Positions 1 through 11,550 of a stretch of DNA of 64,000 bases are shown here, piece by piece. The stretch comes from Ailanthus altissimus (Eukaryota; Streptophyta; Magnoliopsida; Sapindales; Simaroubaceae). The stretch is taken from assembly GCA_946807835.1 (NCBI GenBank), contig OX327697.1, forward strand, positions 16,006,001-16,070,000. The letters are read 5' to 3'. A program made the position numbers and the translations under genes. The notes under the pieces were generated by a model. It was not told the DNA's origin. It saw only the letters and a program-made list of their open reading frames with translations, and searched no databases. How positions within the stretch are numbered: the stretch's first letter is position 1; every line of letters starts with the position of its first letter.

Positions 1-48
1 AAGAGCTTAAAGAAAAGAAGAAAAAGAAGGTGAGGTAGGCACCCAGAA

Positions 49-888
49 TTGGTCCTCAAATGCGACCTATATCCAAACCACAAAAAAAAAGATAAAGGAA
101 AATGTTTCCACTGTGGCGAGGAAGGACACTGGAAGAGACATTACCAGAGATACCTTGCTTTAGTAAAGAAAAATTCCTTAGGTATATGTTTACCTATTAT
201 TGACATTTCTTCAAAAAATGATGCTAATTATGATTGGGTTTTAGATACTACTTGTCCTTTTTACATCTGCAATATATTATAGGGTCTAAGGGAAGTTAGA
301 CTATTGCAGCCGAGAGAGATTCAGCTTTGTGTTGAAAATGAAGATTTTTTTTAGGTCGAGGCTATGGGACATTTTAATTTACATCTATCATATAATAGGA
401 CTAGAGTGTTGTATAACTGTCTTTTTATACCCTGTATTTTAAGACAAATAGTATCCCTTCCTGTAATTGACAGTGAAGGTTATCATATATATATATATAT
501 ATATATACAGAATCATTCCTTATGTTTGTATAATATGCATAATGTGTTTGATAGTTGATTTTTAGTTAATTAATGGTCATTATATATTGAATATAACACA
601 AAAGGTCATAAATGTACAAGTAAATAAAGCTAGCAGTTCGGAAACTTTAAATGAAACAGAATTGTGACATATGAGATTGGGTCATATAGGCGTCAGACGC
701 CTACCTTGTCTGGTTAAGGATGGTCGAATACCTAATTTGACCATAAAATCTTATCTAATTTGTGGATCATGTATTCAAGGAAAAATGACCAAATCTTTCT
801 TTATTAGTGTTGGACACCTTGCCACTAATTTATTGGAACTTATTCATAGTAATGTATATGGTCTAATGAATCACACTATTATGGGTGC
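49..888 (+). pseudogene. Copia gag-protease-pre-integrase relic
   Basis: Decayed 5' part of a Ty1/Copia polyprotein cut by the left window edge. A gag zinc knuckle CFHCGEEGHWKRH is visible at about 103-150; the fourth metal ligand is Tyr instead of Cys in the CCHC pattern. The protease site follows at about 232-270, reading WVLDTTCPFYIC where the family has W-[IV]-L-D-[ST]-G; the Gly is lost. A GAG-pre-integrase stretch (MRLGHIGVRRL and CGSCIQGK) lies at 671-800. Frames are broken by stops and a TA repeat. The integrase core is missing: the sequence passes at about 880-890 straight into reverse transcriptase. Retrotransposon origin is clear; no function is expected. Confidence 0.88.
485..507. 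repeat. (TA)n microsatellite
   Basis: Uninterrupted AT dinucleotide run inside the Copia protease remnant; it expanded after the coding frame had decayed. Confidence 0.9.
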
Positions 889-1896
889 ATGGTTGTCTTC
901 TTAATTCTCTATGTGGATGATATACTGATCATTAGGAATGATATCGGTATGTTACAGTCAGTAAAGAGTTACTTAAGTAAGAATTTCTCTATGAAAATTT
1001 TGAGAGAGGTATCCTATATACTGGGTATAAAACTTTATAGAGATAAAGCTAGGATCCTGATAAGACTCTTCCAATCTTCATACATTAATAGAGTTTTAGA
1101 AAGGTACAGTTTTAGTAATTGTAAGATAGTTAATGTACCTTTTGGACATAACATTCATCTTTCGAGGAAGATGTGTCCTCAAAAGGAAGATGAAATGATT
1201 AAAATGTCTAACATTCATTATACATCAGCTGTTGGAAGCTTGATGTACGCCATGATATGTACGAGACCTGATATTAATATGACTGTAGGTGTTATGAGCC
1301 TGTACCAGTCTTATCTAGGTGACAGCCATTGGATGGCAGTCAAACATATCTTTAAATACCTTAAGGGTACAAAAGATAAGTTTCTCATATATGGAGAAAA
1401 TGACTTATAAGTAAGAGGATACACTGATTCAGACTTTCAGTCTAATCCGGATAATAGCAAGTCTACATCAGGATATTTGTTTATTTTTAATGGTGCCACC
1501 ATAAGTTGGAAAAGTATCAAATAGGGATCCACAGCTGATTCTACTATAAAGGCAGAACATATTGCACCTTTAAAAGTAGCAAAAGAAGCAGTATGGATTA
1601 AGAAGTTTATCGCTAAACTTAGTATAGTCTCTAGTTTCGTGGATTCTATCCTATTATATTGCGACAATAACAAAGCCATTGTATAGGCGTAAGAGCCAAG
1701 AGCACACCAGAGATCTAAACATGTGGAGAAAAAATACATCATTGTTAGAGAGATCTTGACTCAATGAGATGTTGTATTTTATAGAGTTGATTCTATAAAT
1801 AAAGTAGCGAACCCACTAACTAAATCCTTAACTCCTAAGGTGTTTGAGAAACACCTGGAGTTATTAGGTATTAGATACCACTACGAATGGCACTAG
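889..1896 (+). pseudogene. Copia reverse transcriptase-RNase H relic
   Basis: C-terminal half of a Copia pol. The RT catalytic box YVDD is intact at 910-921. It is followed by the typical Copia blocks around GSLMYAMICTRPDI (about 1236-1275) and HWMAVKHIFKYLKGTKD (about 1327-1377). RNase H begins at about 1411 (YTDSDFQSNPDNSKSTSGY) and is broken by in-frame stops near 1410, 1522 and 1684. The C terminus (DPLTKSLTPKVFE type, about 1806-1895) ends directly before a 3' LTR, which fixes strand and element order. It lacks the first RT blocks because of the deletion at 880-890. It is non-functional, but the first 173 codons of RT are still open. Confidence 0.92.
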
Positions 1897-1904
1897 AGCA
1901 AAGT

Positions 1905-3891
1905 TGTTAGGATTTGTGCTCATATGCCATCTTAATTTTGTATAAATATTATATTTTCATACTTATACAATAAATAAATATTTCATTAAATTGCTAATTA
2001 TTTTTTATAAGGTAAAATGTTTGTAATATTTTAAACATTATATTGATTTGAAGGAGTTCAAATCAGGTTTAAAGAGTTAGAACTATGTCTAAAATGGGAT
2101 AAAGACCTAGAAATATACTAACAATGACATAGTTACAAATAGTTGCAATGGTTGTTAGAAAATGTCATTGTACAATTATGTTCTTGAATTATATGTTCCT
2201 AATCATTAATATAGATCAATCTATATCTATATCTAGATCATCTAAATGGTTAAGGTAGACCATGAGCTTAGTAAAAACTCGTATAGATAAATAGGTATTC
2301 GGTGAGGACTGGATACTGAACAAGACTTAATGAAGACCTCCAATAAGTATCCTATAAAATCGTTAATAAAGGGTCTTCTTAAGTCAAGTAGTATTCGTGG
2401 TCCTTTGACCTGAGTACCACGATGGGCTTGTGAGTGATCTACTATACTTAGGTTCCACACATTTCAGAGACCTTTCATAGTCTGACTACTAGATGTCGCT
2501 AGGTATGGTCTAATGCACATGGAGTCTTGTGTGTCGATATAAGATCCGTCAACTCATATGGGAGAGTTTAATATTCAGATGCTCTAAGGTTATATTCTAG
2601 GAATCGTATAGTCATAGCATTAATTTCATAAAAGAGTTTCTCATGGTATAAACAATATCCACAAAATAAACAATAAGGCAAAGGAGTTTGTGGATATTGT
2701 TAATCAAAATACAAATCTAAGAGATATGTTTATGGTTAAGCAATAAAGGACTTGACAATGTTGATCAATGTCTCCGCTTTTCCAAGATATTAATAAAGAA
2801 GGGATTGTATGAATATAGATTAACCTTAACTTCTATGGTTCAACTCACCATTTTTGTATTATCCATAACACGTGTGTGTGGGGCATCAGTTATGGACTTA
2901 CGAAAATGTTTCGTGAGACAAAATAGGTATGAACCTAGGGAGTCTCACTATATGAAGTGTATTCATTAAGTATGGGGATAGCCTACAGGATCGAATTGTT
3001 CGATATGGGAAGTTTTTGAAAAATATGAATTTATTTCAAGGTCTCTCAAGGAGTAGTTAAGGTTTAAATGTTAAACATAAGTTTATGCCAAGTGAGACTT
3101 GACACTTTTATCTACCTAGTATATACCTTAAATTATGCCAATAATTTGTATAGGTACTAAATTAGGCATTAGTGAATAAATCTATAAAATAATTGTTATT
3201 CCATAGCATATTACATTTTGCCATTTGTAATAATCAAATGAATATGATTCAATTGATTGCACATATGTTGATTTCTTATTAGATGGGAACAAGAGCAAGG
3301 AAAGTCTAAACAAATGAATCAATTCAAGTTGAAATTGTTAGCTTAACGTTTAAATATTGCATAGCATTTAAAAACACCTTACCACCTATTTGAACATCTT
3401 ATTGCTAACGAATGCCACTAAACTTTTCATTTTTCTTGTCATCTTATAGCATTTTTCAATTCACTTACATTTGATTTGTTCTAATGAGCTACTCATTTAA
3501 GTATATATATGGCCCAGTTCGTGAATGCTTTTAGAGGTGATTTTAGAAGTGAGTTTTTGAATAGCTTTTGCTTTTGGTTAATTGTTAACAAAAACAAAAG
3601 TATTTAGAAGAACAACTTCAATCCGAGAGATAAATTTCTAATTGAAGCAAGAGTTACTTTATATATTCTGAGAAAGGGAAAACTATTATTCTAGTTTGAG
3701 GAAGCCCACCATATCCCCAACTAGAATTGCTAAAGCACGCTTCAATGGTGAGTCTCATAATCTCATTAATGTAATGAGATAGTATTATGTGTTATATTTT
3801 TGTTATGTTACATGTGAGACATACAATATTTAAATTATTTAAAATGCAAACTTTCACCCGTTGCATGGCACGCACGCATACAACACCCACA
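1905..3891 (+). repeat. Copia 3' LTR (family 1)
   Basis: Starts TGTTAGGATTTGTGCTCATATGCC immediately after the pol relic and aligns along its length with five other LTRs in this window (5347, 15655, 42833, 49824, 53942). It shares the block GTGGTCCTTTGACCTGAG (about 2398) and a GTGTGTGGGGCATC block (about 2873). The 3' end near CACCCACA is approximate because the matching 5' LTR lies outside the window. No coding potential; short frames on either strand are chance. Confidence 0.85.
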
Positions 3892-4110
3892 AAAATGACT
3901 AACATTTTATATACTTTTGCTATTGAAAGCTTGATGTATACTCAAGTCTGCACATGACCTATAGTTGTTGTAGGAATGTTAGGTAGAAATCAGAGTAATC
4001 TAGGTATAGAACATTGGAGAGCTACAAAGAAAGTGATGATGTACCTTCAAGGAATAACTTTCTTGATTTATAGCAAAATACAAAAGTTAGGTACTAATCA
4101 TGCTAGTGCA
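3892..4110 (+). pseudogene. Copia RT fragment
   Basis: About 70 codons matching the end of Copia RT (NILYTFAIESLMYTQVCT, then GMLGRNQSNLGIEHWRATKKVMMYLQG). It differs from the equivalent stretch at 1200-1380, so it comes from another Copia element. It may be the sequence into which the upstream LTR element inserted. One stop codon; no active-site residues included. Confidence 0.75.
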
Positions 4111-4114
4111 TGTA

Positions 4115-5346
4115 TGCACCTATCACCTGCCCAAAATAGCTTCCTTATGCCAAAAATTGGCTATCTTGTAAACTCCACACTAGATATACTCTTCTAAGTT
4201 TTATGAATGCCTTTTCAGGAAAGACTTCTTTTATCACTCATTAGGGAACATATTGTTATAGAGTCATACCATCTAGACTCGAAAAAGTAAAAGCCACTTA
4301 TTAAAGAATCGTCAATAAACTCTTGAAACCCCTGATCAACAAAAGCATAGAAGTTTATATGGACGACATGATTACTAAGCTCGAATGAACTGATCACCAC
4401 GTTGAAAACCTTTGAGAAACTTTTAAAATCCTAAGGGAACATAACATAAAGCTAAACCTTAATAAGTGTGCTTTTTTAGTCCAATTAGGAAAATGTCTAG
4501 GCTTCTTGGCAAGCCAAAGATAGATAAAGGCTAACCCAGACAAAGTTTGAGTAGTCTTTGAAATAAAGTCCTCAAACACTGTTAAAGAAATACAGAGGCT
4601 TATAGGTCGAATAATAACCCTTAGCCGATTCATTTTAAAAGCTACTAACAAGTGTTTTAAAAAATTTTAGGATATCAAAAGAAAGGCAAAATAAGTTAGA
4701 CCCTGCTGTAAGAGGAAGCTTTTCAAATGTTAAAAGAGTACTTAGAACAACCACTCCACTCACCACACCTTGAATAAGGGATCACTTGATCATATATTTA
4801 GGAGTCTCTGCTTGAGCAGTAAGTGCACTGTTGGTTAAAGAGGAAGAAAATGTTTAGAGACCTATATACTTCATCAACAAAGCATTCACTGATCATGAGA
4901 TATAATATAGATCAGTAGAGAAACTATCCTTAGTGTTAGTAACAACTGGACAAAAATTGAGGCCCTACTTCTAGGTTCAAAATATCATTTCTTCTCTAAT
5001 CAGCCCCTAAGACAAATACTTCACAACCTAGGCCTCTCCAGACAACTGTAAAATGAGCAATAAAGCTCAGTGAGTTCGACATATAAGATAAGTCAAAGGC
5101 TGTCATTAAGGCTCAAGCCTTTGCTTACTTTATTGCAAATTATATAGAGAGGAAGCCACAGAGGCCATTATGAGTGAAGGGTCCTTGAATACCCAAGAAG
5201 AAGAAGGCCATCAAACTCTCAATTTGACACTTTTTATTAATGGAGCCTCAAATTTAAAAATGTGTGGGGCTAGTATAATCCTTTTCAGTCCCGAAAAGGA
5301 TGAACTCAATTATACAATCAGATTTGGCTTCTCAGTAACCACTAAC
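4115..5346 (+). pseudogene. Gypsy A (Tat-like) RT-RNase H, first part
   Basis: Ty3/Gypsy reverse transcriptase. Visible blocks are NSFLMPKIGYLVNST (about 4133-4177), then VYMDDM with an intact YMDD catalytic box at 4356-4367, then LNLNKCAFLVQLGKCLGFLAS (about 4453-4515) and a connection domain. RNase H starts at about 5215 with LTLFINGASN, where Asn replaces the first catalytic Asp of the usual Y-V-D-G-[AS]-S. Several stops and frameshifts make it non-coding. It is interrupted at 5346/5347 by a solo LTR and resumes in frame at 7457. The RNase H style and gene order (RT-RNase H-INT) point to a Tat-like lineage; exact family unknown. Confidence 0.88.
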
Positions 5347-7451
5347 TGTCGGCGGAGGATCTTAGGCATGTGTGGGTGTATGCATGTACAATTGCATCTA
5401 TTGCCTAACGAAGCGGAAATGTATAAATTTTACAATAAACACAATAAATAAAATATATTAATCACATTAATATATTTATGGGATAGAGAACTCACCAAAA
5501 CGTGTAATGTTATACATGTATTTTTCCTGAAGTCCACATGGAGACCAACGCGTGTGCAGTTCTAGTCACTAACACGGTGGGCTTGGTGAGCTAGAACAGT
5601 AGCCTGATATTTAGCCTGAGATTAACTCTTAATTCCCAAAATGGCCGAAGTGAATTTATATCATTTTCTCCAAAAGGATAAGAAATGGAGATTTTGAAGC
5701 AATTCACAATTGCTCCAATTGGAAACGTAAAGAAAATGAAACAATTTCATATTCCCTCCATTTTTTTTATTTTTCTTTTTTTGTTTTCTTCTTCTTCTTC
5801 TCTTCTTCCTTTCCCCTCCATTTCTTTTTCTTTCTCTCTCGGCCGATTTGGCCAAATCTTCTTGCTTCTCTTTCTTTCTTTCTTTATATATATATATATA
5901 TATATGTATATATAATATAATATAAATATAATAATTTATAATATAATATAATATAAATAATAATAAAATATAATAATATATTATATAATATAAAAAGAAA
6001 GATATTTTGATTATTTAACTATTAAATAATCAAAGTGAGAAATAACCATTTTGCCCCTTATAAATAGTTACCAAGTTTACCCCCTAGTAGGTTCCACTAA
6101 ATCCCACACTTAGGTAAACTCAACTGAGAAACCACAATACGCTACGTGTCCTAATACAATTAATAAATAACAATTATTAACTAATTATTGTATTTAACAC
6201 TTAAAACCAGACTCGCACGCATTCTTGTGATAATGTTGAATATTGTTGGATTTAACAATTTAATCTTGCACGCTGCCCCAGTGCACAACAAGTACACTCC
6301 ATATCGCGAGACTCCCTAGGTCCTACACCCGATTCGTCAAATGGAACTATTCTATGAGTCCGTGAGCAATACCCCACACATACGTCACGAATATACAAAT
6401 CAGCGCGTTGAACCATGCAAGTTGAGGTTACAACGCATACGTATAGTCCTTCCGTCATGATATCCTGGATGTGCGAGGATATAGATTATCACCGTCAAAT
6501 CCCCATGTGCTCATCCATGTCCTATCTCCAGACTTATATCTCACTAAATAATATGCGCAAACTCTTTTGCCATATTGTTCTACAATGGCGGAACTCTTTT
6601 CCAAGATGATTGCTTGTGGCCACAAGACTTTTTGAGATACAGTCTCGAAGCATCTTGATATCAAACTCCATATGGGAGCTGACGGATCCCATATCTGTAT
6701 GCACCGGACTCCATAAGGATCGGACCTTACCCAACGACACCCAGTAGTCACACCATAAAAGGTTTGTGACATGTGTGGAACCAAAGTATGGTGAATCACT
6801 TACTAGCCCACCGTGGCACTAAGGTCAAAGAACCACGTATACTACTCAACTCAAAAGGACCCTCCGTTGACGGCTTACATTGGGTGTCTATCGGAGGCCC
6901 TCGTGAGTCTGTCCCATATCCAGTCCTAACTGGATACCCATATGTCAATACGAGCTCTAAGCCCACAGTCAGCTAGGAACGACCATCTATACAATATAGA
7001 TACGACATATGTTGATCTATATATAAAGGTATCCACTGACAGACCTGCATTGGCAGAAATAGATCAATGATAATGATTTGAGAACATACTTGCACAACTA
7101 AAATTTCCTGGCACCTGATTAGAACTCTTGCAACTATACAGTTACTGGTATATTCTCAAGTTTATGTCTCTTTACAAACAAAACTCTAACTCTTGGATCT
7201 GTTGAGTATTATAACCAGCTAACACTTAACTGTGCTAACATTTAGCATTTATATCTCTCAGCATGGCTAACTATGAGCCCTTATCTAAACTCTTTAGATT
7301 TAATCTGAACTCCTTCAGATCTACAATGTCTGTAATGTTACATGCATAATACCATATAAATAGGTATTAGCAATCTAATGGGAATGTGCACTTGTATAAA
7401 TACACAAGTATAAGTACATTTAAGGATGGCACGTAAGCACCGACCCTAACA
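5347..7451 (-). mobile_element. Solo Copia LTR (family 1) in Gypsy A RNase H
   Basis: Reverse-complement LTR reading TGTTAGGGTCGGTGCTTACG from 7451 and ending in CGACA at 5347. It is flanked by CTAAC (5342-5346) and ATAAC (7452-7456), a 5-bp target duplication with one mismatch. Removing the LTR and one repeat restores the RNase H frame exactly. No internal region remains, so it is a solo LTR left by LTR-LTR recombination. It contains a pyrimidine tract and a TA-rich patch (5755-5990) that produce spurious Arg/Lys-rich and Ser-rich frames. Confidence 0.9.
5755..5990. repeat. Pyrimidine tract and TA-rich low-complexity patch
   Basis: TTC/TTTC-rich tract (about 5758-5884), a TA run (about 5885-5913) and a diverged ATAATATA patch to about 5990, all inside the solo LTR. 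No coding meaning. Confidence 0.8.
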
Positions 7452-9010
7452 ATAACAAGGCTAAATATGAAGCCGTTATACTTAGGTTATAAGTCACACG
7501 ATCACTTCTCGTCAAAAGAGTTTTGATCAATAGCGAATCAACAAAAGAACCATGTGGATACATACCTAAAAGCAATAGAAACCATGATGAAGGAGTTTGA
7601 GGAAGTGGTCATTGAGTAGATACCACAAGAAGAAAATTTCAGACCAAACATCCTAGCACGAATAAGCTCAACGGAAAAAGCTCAAAAATCATGATCAGTA
7701 CCCCTCAAATTCATCTTCTTTCCCACGATATAAGTGAAAGAACCAAAGGATGTAATACAGGTCCACTTATAACCTAGTTGGATGGATCATATCAAAAACT
7801 ATTTAGAGAATTGAGTCTTAGCATCAAATAAAAATAAAGTATGATAGTTGAAGTACCGAGCATTTTAGTACACTATCATCGATGGTGTCCTCTATTGAAG
7901 AGTATTCTCTCTCCTTTATCCAAGATGTCTAACACTTGAAGAAGCTGAATATGTGCTCTGAGAAATACATGAAAGTGTTTGTGGAAATCATTATGGAGAT
8001 GAGTCCCTTACTATAGAGCCTTCAGAATAATGAACTCTTGGGTCACCAACTTCAACAATGTAAAGGAGCTCGTTAGGAAATGCAATGCATGCAAAAAAAA
8101 TTTACAACCAACATCCATGCTCCCAGAATATTTGAAAACAATGAACAGCCCATGGACCTTCACACAATAGGGGTTTAACTTGATCGGCCCTCTACCTTGA
8201 GAATGAGGGTCATACAAATATATTATTGTCGTAGTATATTATTTCACCAAGTTGATTAAGGCTGAACACTTGGCTAACATCATAACCAAAGGGACATAAG
8301 GATTTGTTTGGAGAAACTTAGTTTGTAGATTTAGGATGCCCCATACCATTATCACTTACCATGGCAAACAATTCAACAATGAGAACTTTAAAGAATTTTG
8401 TTCACAACTCAAAATTCAACTACTGTTTGCCTCACCTGCCCATCCTAAGATAAATGGATAGGTGGAATCCTCTTATAAGCTCATCAAAAAGCTGCTAATT
8501 AAGAAGCTGACTATAAAGAAAGAAGCTTGGGTTGTGGAGCTACCCAAGGTACTATAGATCTTCGAATTACCAACAAAAACAATTGGAGAAACTGCTTTCT
8601 CCTTAGCCTTTGTTTAAGAAATCGTAATTACAACAAAAGCATAAGTACCCACTTATAAAGTTCAGCACTTTAATGAAGAAAAAAATAAAGAACATATGAG
8701 AGGTAATCTAAACCTCTTTAAATAAAGAAGTGACACAGCCATAATTCGATCAGTTGCCTATCAACAAAAAATTACTCGATAATTCAACAAACGAGTGTCA
8801 ATATGAGAGTTTCAAGAGGGGGACATGGTCTTGAGGAAATTCTTACTAAATACGAGGGATCCCACAGTCGTGGCCCTTCAACCTAATTGGAAAGGACCTT
8901 TCAATATTTTCATAAGAGTTTATCCAAGTGTCTACGAGCTCGAACACACGAATAGAAGAATTAAAAAGAAGTCATGGAACACTAAGCTCTTAAAGAAATA
9001 TTATCCATAG
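7452..9010 (+). pseudogene. Gypsy A RNase H end and integrase
   Basis: Continuation of Gypsy A after the solo LTR. RNase H resumes at the N-x-A-x-Y-E motif (7457 on). Integrase follows, with a degraded zinc-binding region (about 7970-8110). The core spans about 8160-8620: GFNLIGPL (first catalytic Asp replaced by Asn, 8177-8179), YFTKLIKAEHLA, ITYHGKQF (second Asp replaced by Tyr, 8357-8359), and the downstream Glu retained (8465-8467). The C-terminal domain (8825-9010) keeps the GDMVLRKFL and NWKGPFNI motifs and ends at TAG 9008-9010. Dead: two of three D-D-E residues are gone and there are many stops. Confidence 0.88.
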
Positions 9011-9559
9011 TTTGTTGTATTATTAAGAAGATCAATCCTATCAATAAAAATCCATTCCTTTTTTTCCCAATTAAAAAGGTCCGTCACAATTGTAATGCAT
9101 CCATACCATCATAAAATCAAAAGAATTATGTCAAAAAAAATTTCTTTCTCATTTATTAGTAGTAAAGTCTTACAAAAGACACAAGAAAAATAATATAAAA
9201 ATAAGATAAAAATAAGAAGGAAGAGAAGCTCAATCGCTATAAGTATTGGAAGCACCATTCTCTTCAGAATCACCAAGAATAGACTATTGATAGAGCAACA
9301 AGCCATATAAAGCCTATAAAAAAACAAGGAGGAAGAAAATAGAGTCAACACAAAGAAGGATAATTCGACCAAAGTAAAGAAAATAAAGAAGGAAATTACC
9401 TCAAGAGCGCTTGTTAAAGATATTTGAAAAGTGGTAAAAGGGTCTAAGTTCCACATCTGAATAGTACAAAGGATCTGACACCATCATAAGAGGCATTGCC
9501 TCCCTAATAGAAATTATAAGACATCTATCTAAAGGCACTACCTTAGGAAGAAGAATGAA
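9011..9559. other. No gene seen; junction of Gypsy A and B
   Basis: AT- and purine-rich sequence after the Gypsy A integrase stop, probably Gypsy A 3' non-coding DNA. I could not recognise an LTR, polypurine tract or coding region. A 115-codon minus-strand frame at 9109-9456 is hydrophobic and low in complexity, and I take it as chance. Confidence 0.5.
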
Positions 9560-11550
9560 TAGAAAAATATATTCCACCTTTTACATAAAAGAATGGCTAA
9601 TGTAGTAGTTGTACCTAAAAAGAATGAAAAATGGTAGGTCTATATAAATTACACAGATCTCAATAAGACAACTTTAAAGGATTCCTTCCCACTAGCCAAG
9701 ATCGATCGAATGGTATTTACAACTACCTGATACAAGAGAAAATTAGCTTTGTAATTAAAAGAGAAACCTACTACTAAAGAGTGATGTCTTACAGTTTAAA
9801 AATTGTAGGAGCCATATTCCAGTGGCTTATTACTAAGGTTTTTGGGAAGCTAGTTGGAATAATCGTAGAAGCTTATATAGATGATACAGTGGTTAAAGCA
9901 AAAAACTAAACAATCATATTGCAGACTTTGTAAGAAGTGTTAGATATTTTAAGAGAACACTAAATACGCCTAAATCCAGGTAACTGCTCATTTGGGATCT
10001 TATTTAGAGCCTCCTTGGGACATCTAGTAAGCACGAGAAGAATCAAAGTAGATCCATCCCTAGTATAAGCACTCAGAAACACCATATTTTTACATACACC
10101 AAAAGAAATATAGATACCATTAGGAAGGATCGCAACACTTAGCTAACTGATCTCTAAGATGTCTAACAAATGCAAACCCTTCTTTCAAGCTATCAAAGCC
10201 AATAATGGGCACATGTAGAGCCTAGAGCAAATAAAAACACTTCAACAATTAAAAGAGTACCTAAGAAAGCATCTTATTCTTTCCCCTTCAATTCCTAAAG
10301 AAATATTGTTTCTTTGCCTTACAGTCTCTAAAGTTGTAGTTAGTGTAGTATTGTTCAAGGAATAAGATAGACAAAAAACATATCAATCTTTTACACTAGA
10401 AAAACATTGCTAGACACCAAGACACGATACACTGCAATAAAGAAGCTTGTCCTTGCCTTTGTCTAGGCCAAGAACAAGCTCATGCATTACTTCGAAGCAC
10501 ATCTAATCTTGGCTTACACTTCTAATCATTTGAAGTGCATATTATCAAGACTTGATGATGTAGGAAAAGTTACGAAAATGGCATTAAAACTTATCAACCT
10601 TGACATAGAGTACAAGCTGAAGACGGCAATTAAAAGACAAGTGACCATGGACTTCCTCCTAAAATATGATCTAGTAGTAGAGGATGATACTCTGTTATTA
10701 GAACATACAAAAGTAGTAAAGGCTTGGTAGATGCATATAAATAGGTCTTCTAACAAGAAGGGAGCGAGACGTAGAATCAAAATCAAAAGTTCAGAATGTC
10801 TCATTCTTTAACATGAGGTCAGACTTCTATTAGCAACATTTAACAATAAAGCTGAATACAATGCCCTAATCAAAAGATTGATAATAACACACTAACTTAT
10901 GATCAAGCAAATATAAATATATACGAACTCTGCATTCATCACTTCCTAATGGAATAGAGACTACTCAATAAAAAAAAGAAATGATGAAAAGTTATCTCTC
11001 CAAAGCAACCAAAAAAAAAGCTATTCGAAAGCAAGAGGAAATCGCTCTAACTCAAATACCAAGACATAAAAATGCAGATATAAATTGACTTACTAAGGGA
11101 GTAGCAGTATGAAACCATTCCTCATACAAAATGGTTCTTTTGACAATTAAGCAAAAGGAACATATGGAAATATCACATTCTATTTATTGGATGGCTTCTT
11201 AAATATTTGCAGGATGGGAAACTTCCAAGCAGTTGAAAGGATAGTAGGAAGCTCAAAAGTAAAGTAAAAAGGTTCTCACTACTCGAATGGACACTATATA
11301 GATGTGCATTATTAGATGTTTAGCAATAATACATTCTCAAAAAAGATGGACAAAATATCTTAGAAGAAGTCCACAAGGGAATCTGTAAGAACCATTCCAA
11401 CAGCCGAGCCCTTACCTAAAAAGTATTGAAACAAGGATATTATTGCCCTACCTTGAAAATATAAGGTTTAAATTACATGAAGAGGTGCAAAATGTTTCAG
11501 AAACATGCTTTACTTATCAACCTTCCAACAGAAAACCTACACACAATCTT
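9560..11550 (+). pseudogene. Gypsy B (Tat-like) RT-RNase H-integrase N-term
   Basis: Second plus-strand Gypsy copy starting inside RT: ANVVVVPKKN (about 9600), INYTDLNKTTLKDSFPLAKIDRMV (about 9645-9716), and an intact YIDD box at 9874-9885. The connection region with HYFEAHLILAYTSNHLKCIL lies at 10482-10560 and leads to RNase H, with the N-N-K-A-E-Y-N motif near 10845. Integrase zinc-binding residues follow (HKGICKNH at about 11373; then CKMF, where the last Cys of CxxC is Phe, near 11485). Frames shift repeatedly. The integrase is cut at 11550 by the gag-protease element and resumes at 21833. It diverges from Gypsy A and is a separate insertion. Confidence 0.85.

Noticed and set aside
5661..5915. 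Arg/Lys-rich minus frame and Ser/Phe-rich plus frame
   Set aside because: Both come from the pyrimidine tract inside the solo LTR; they reflect simple repeats and are not proteins.
6252..6976. Several overlapping frames of 67-114 codons
   Set aside because: They fall within the conserved part of a minus-strand Copia LTR, which is non-coding in all six copies.
1..9010. Endogenous viral (pararetrovirus-like) origin of the RT remains
   Set aside because: Domain order, zinc knuckle, integrase, PBS, polypurine tracts and LTRs all fit Copia and Gypsy retrotransposons; no movement protein or coat features were seen.
9109..9456. 115-codon hydrophobic minus frame
   Set aside because: Phe/Leu-rich translation of a purine-rich non-coding tract between two Gypsy relics; no start context or domain, so not called a membrane protein.
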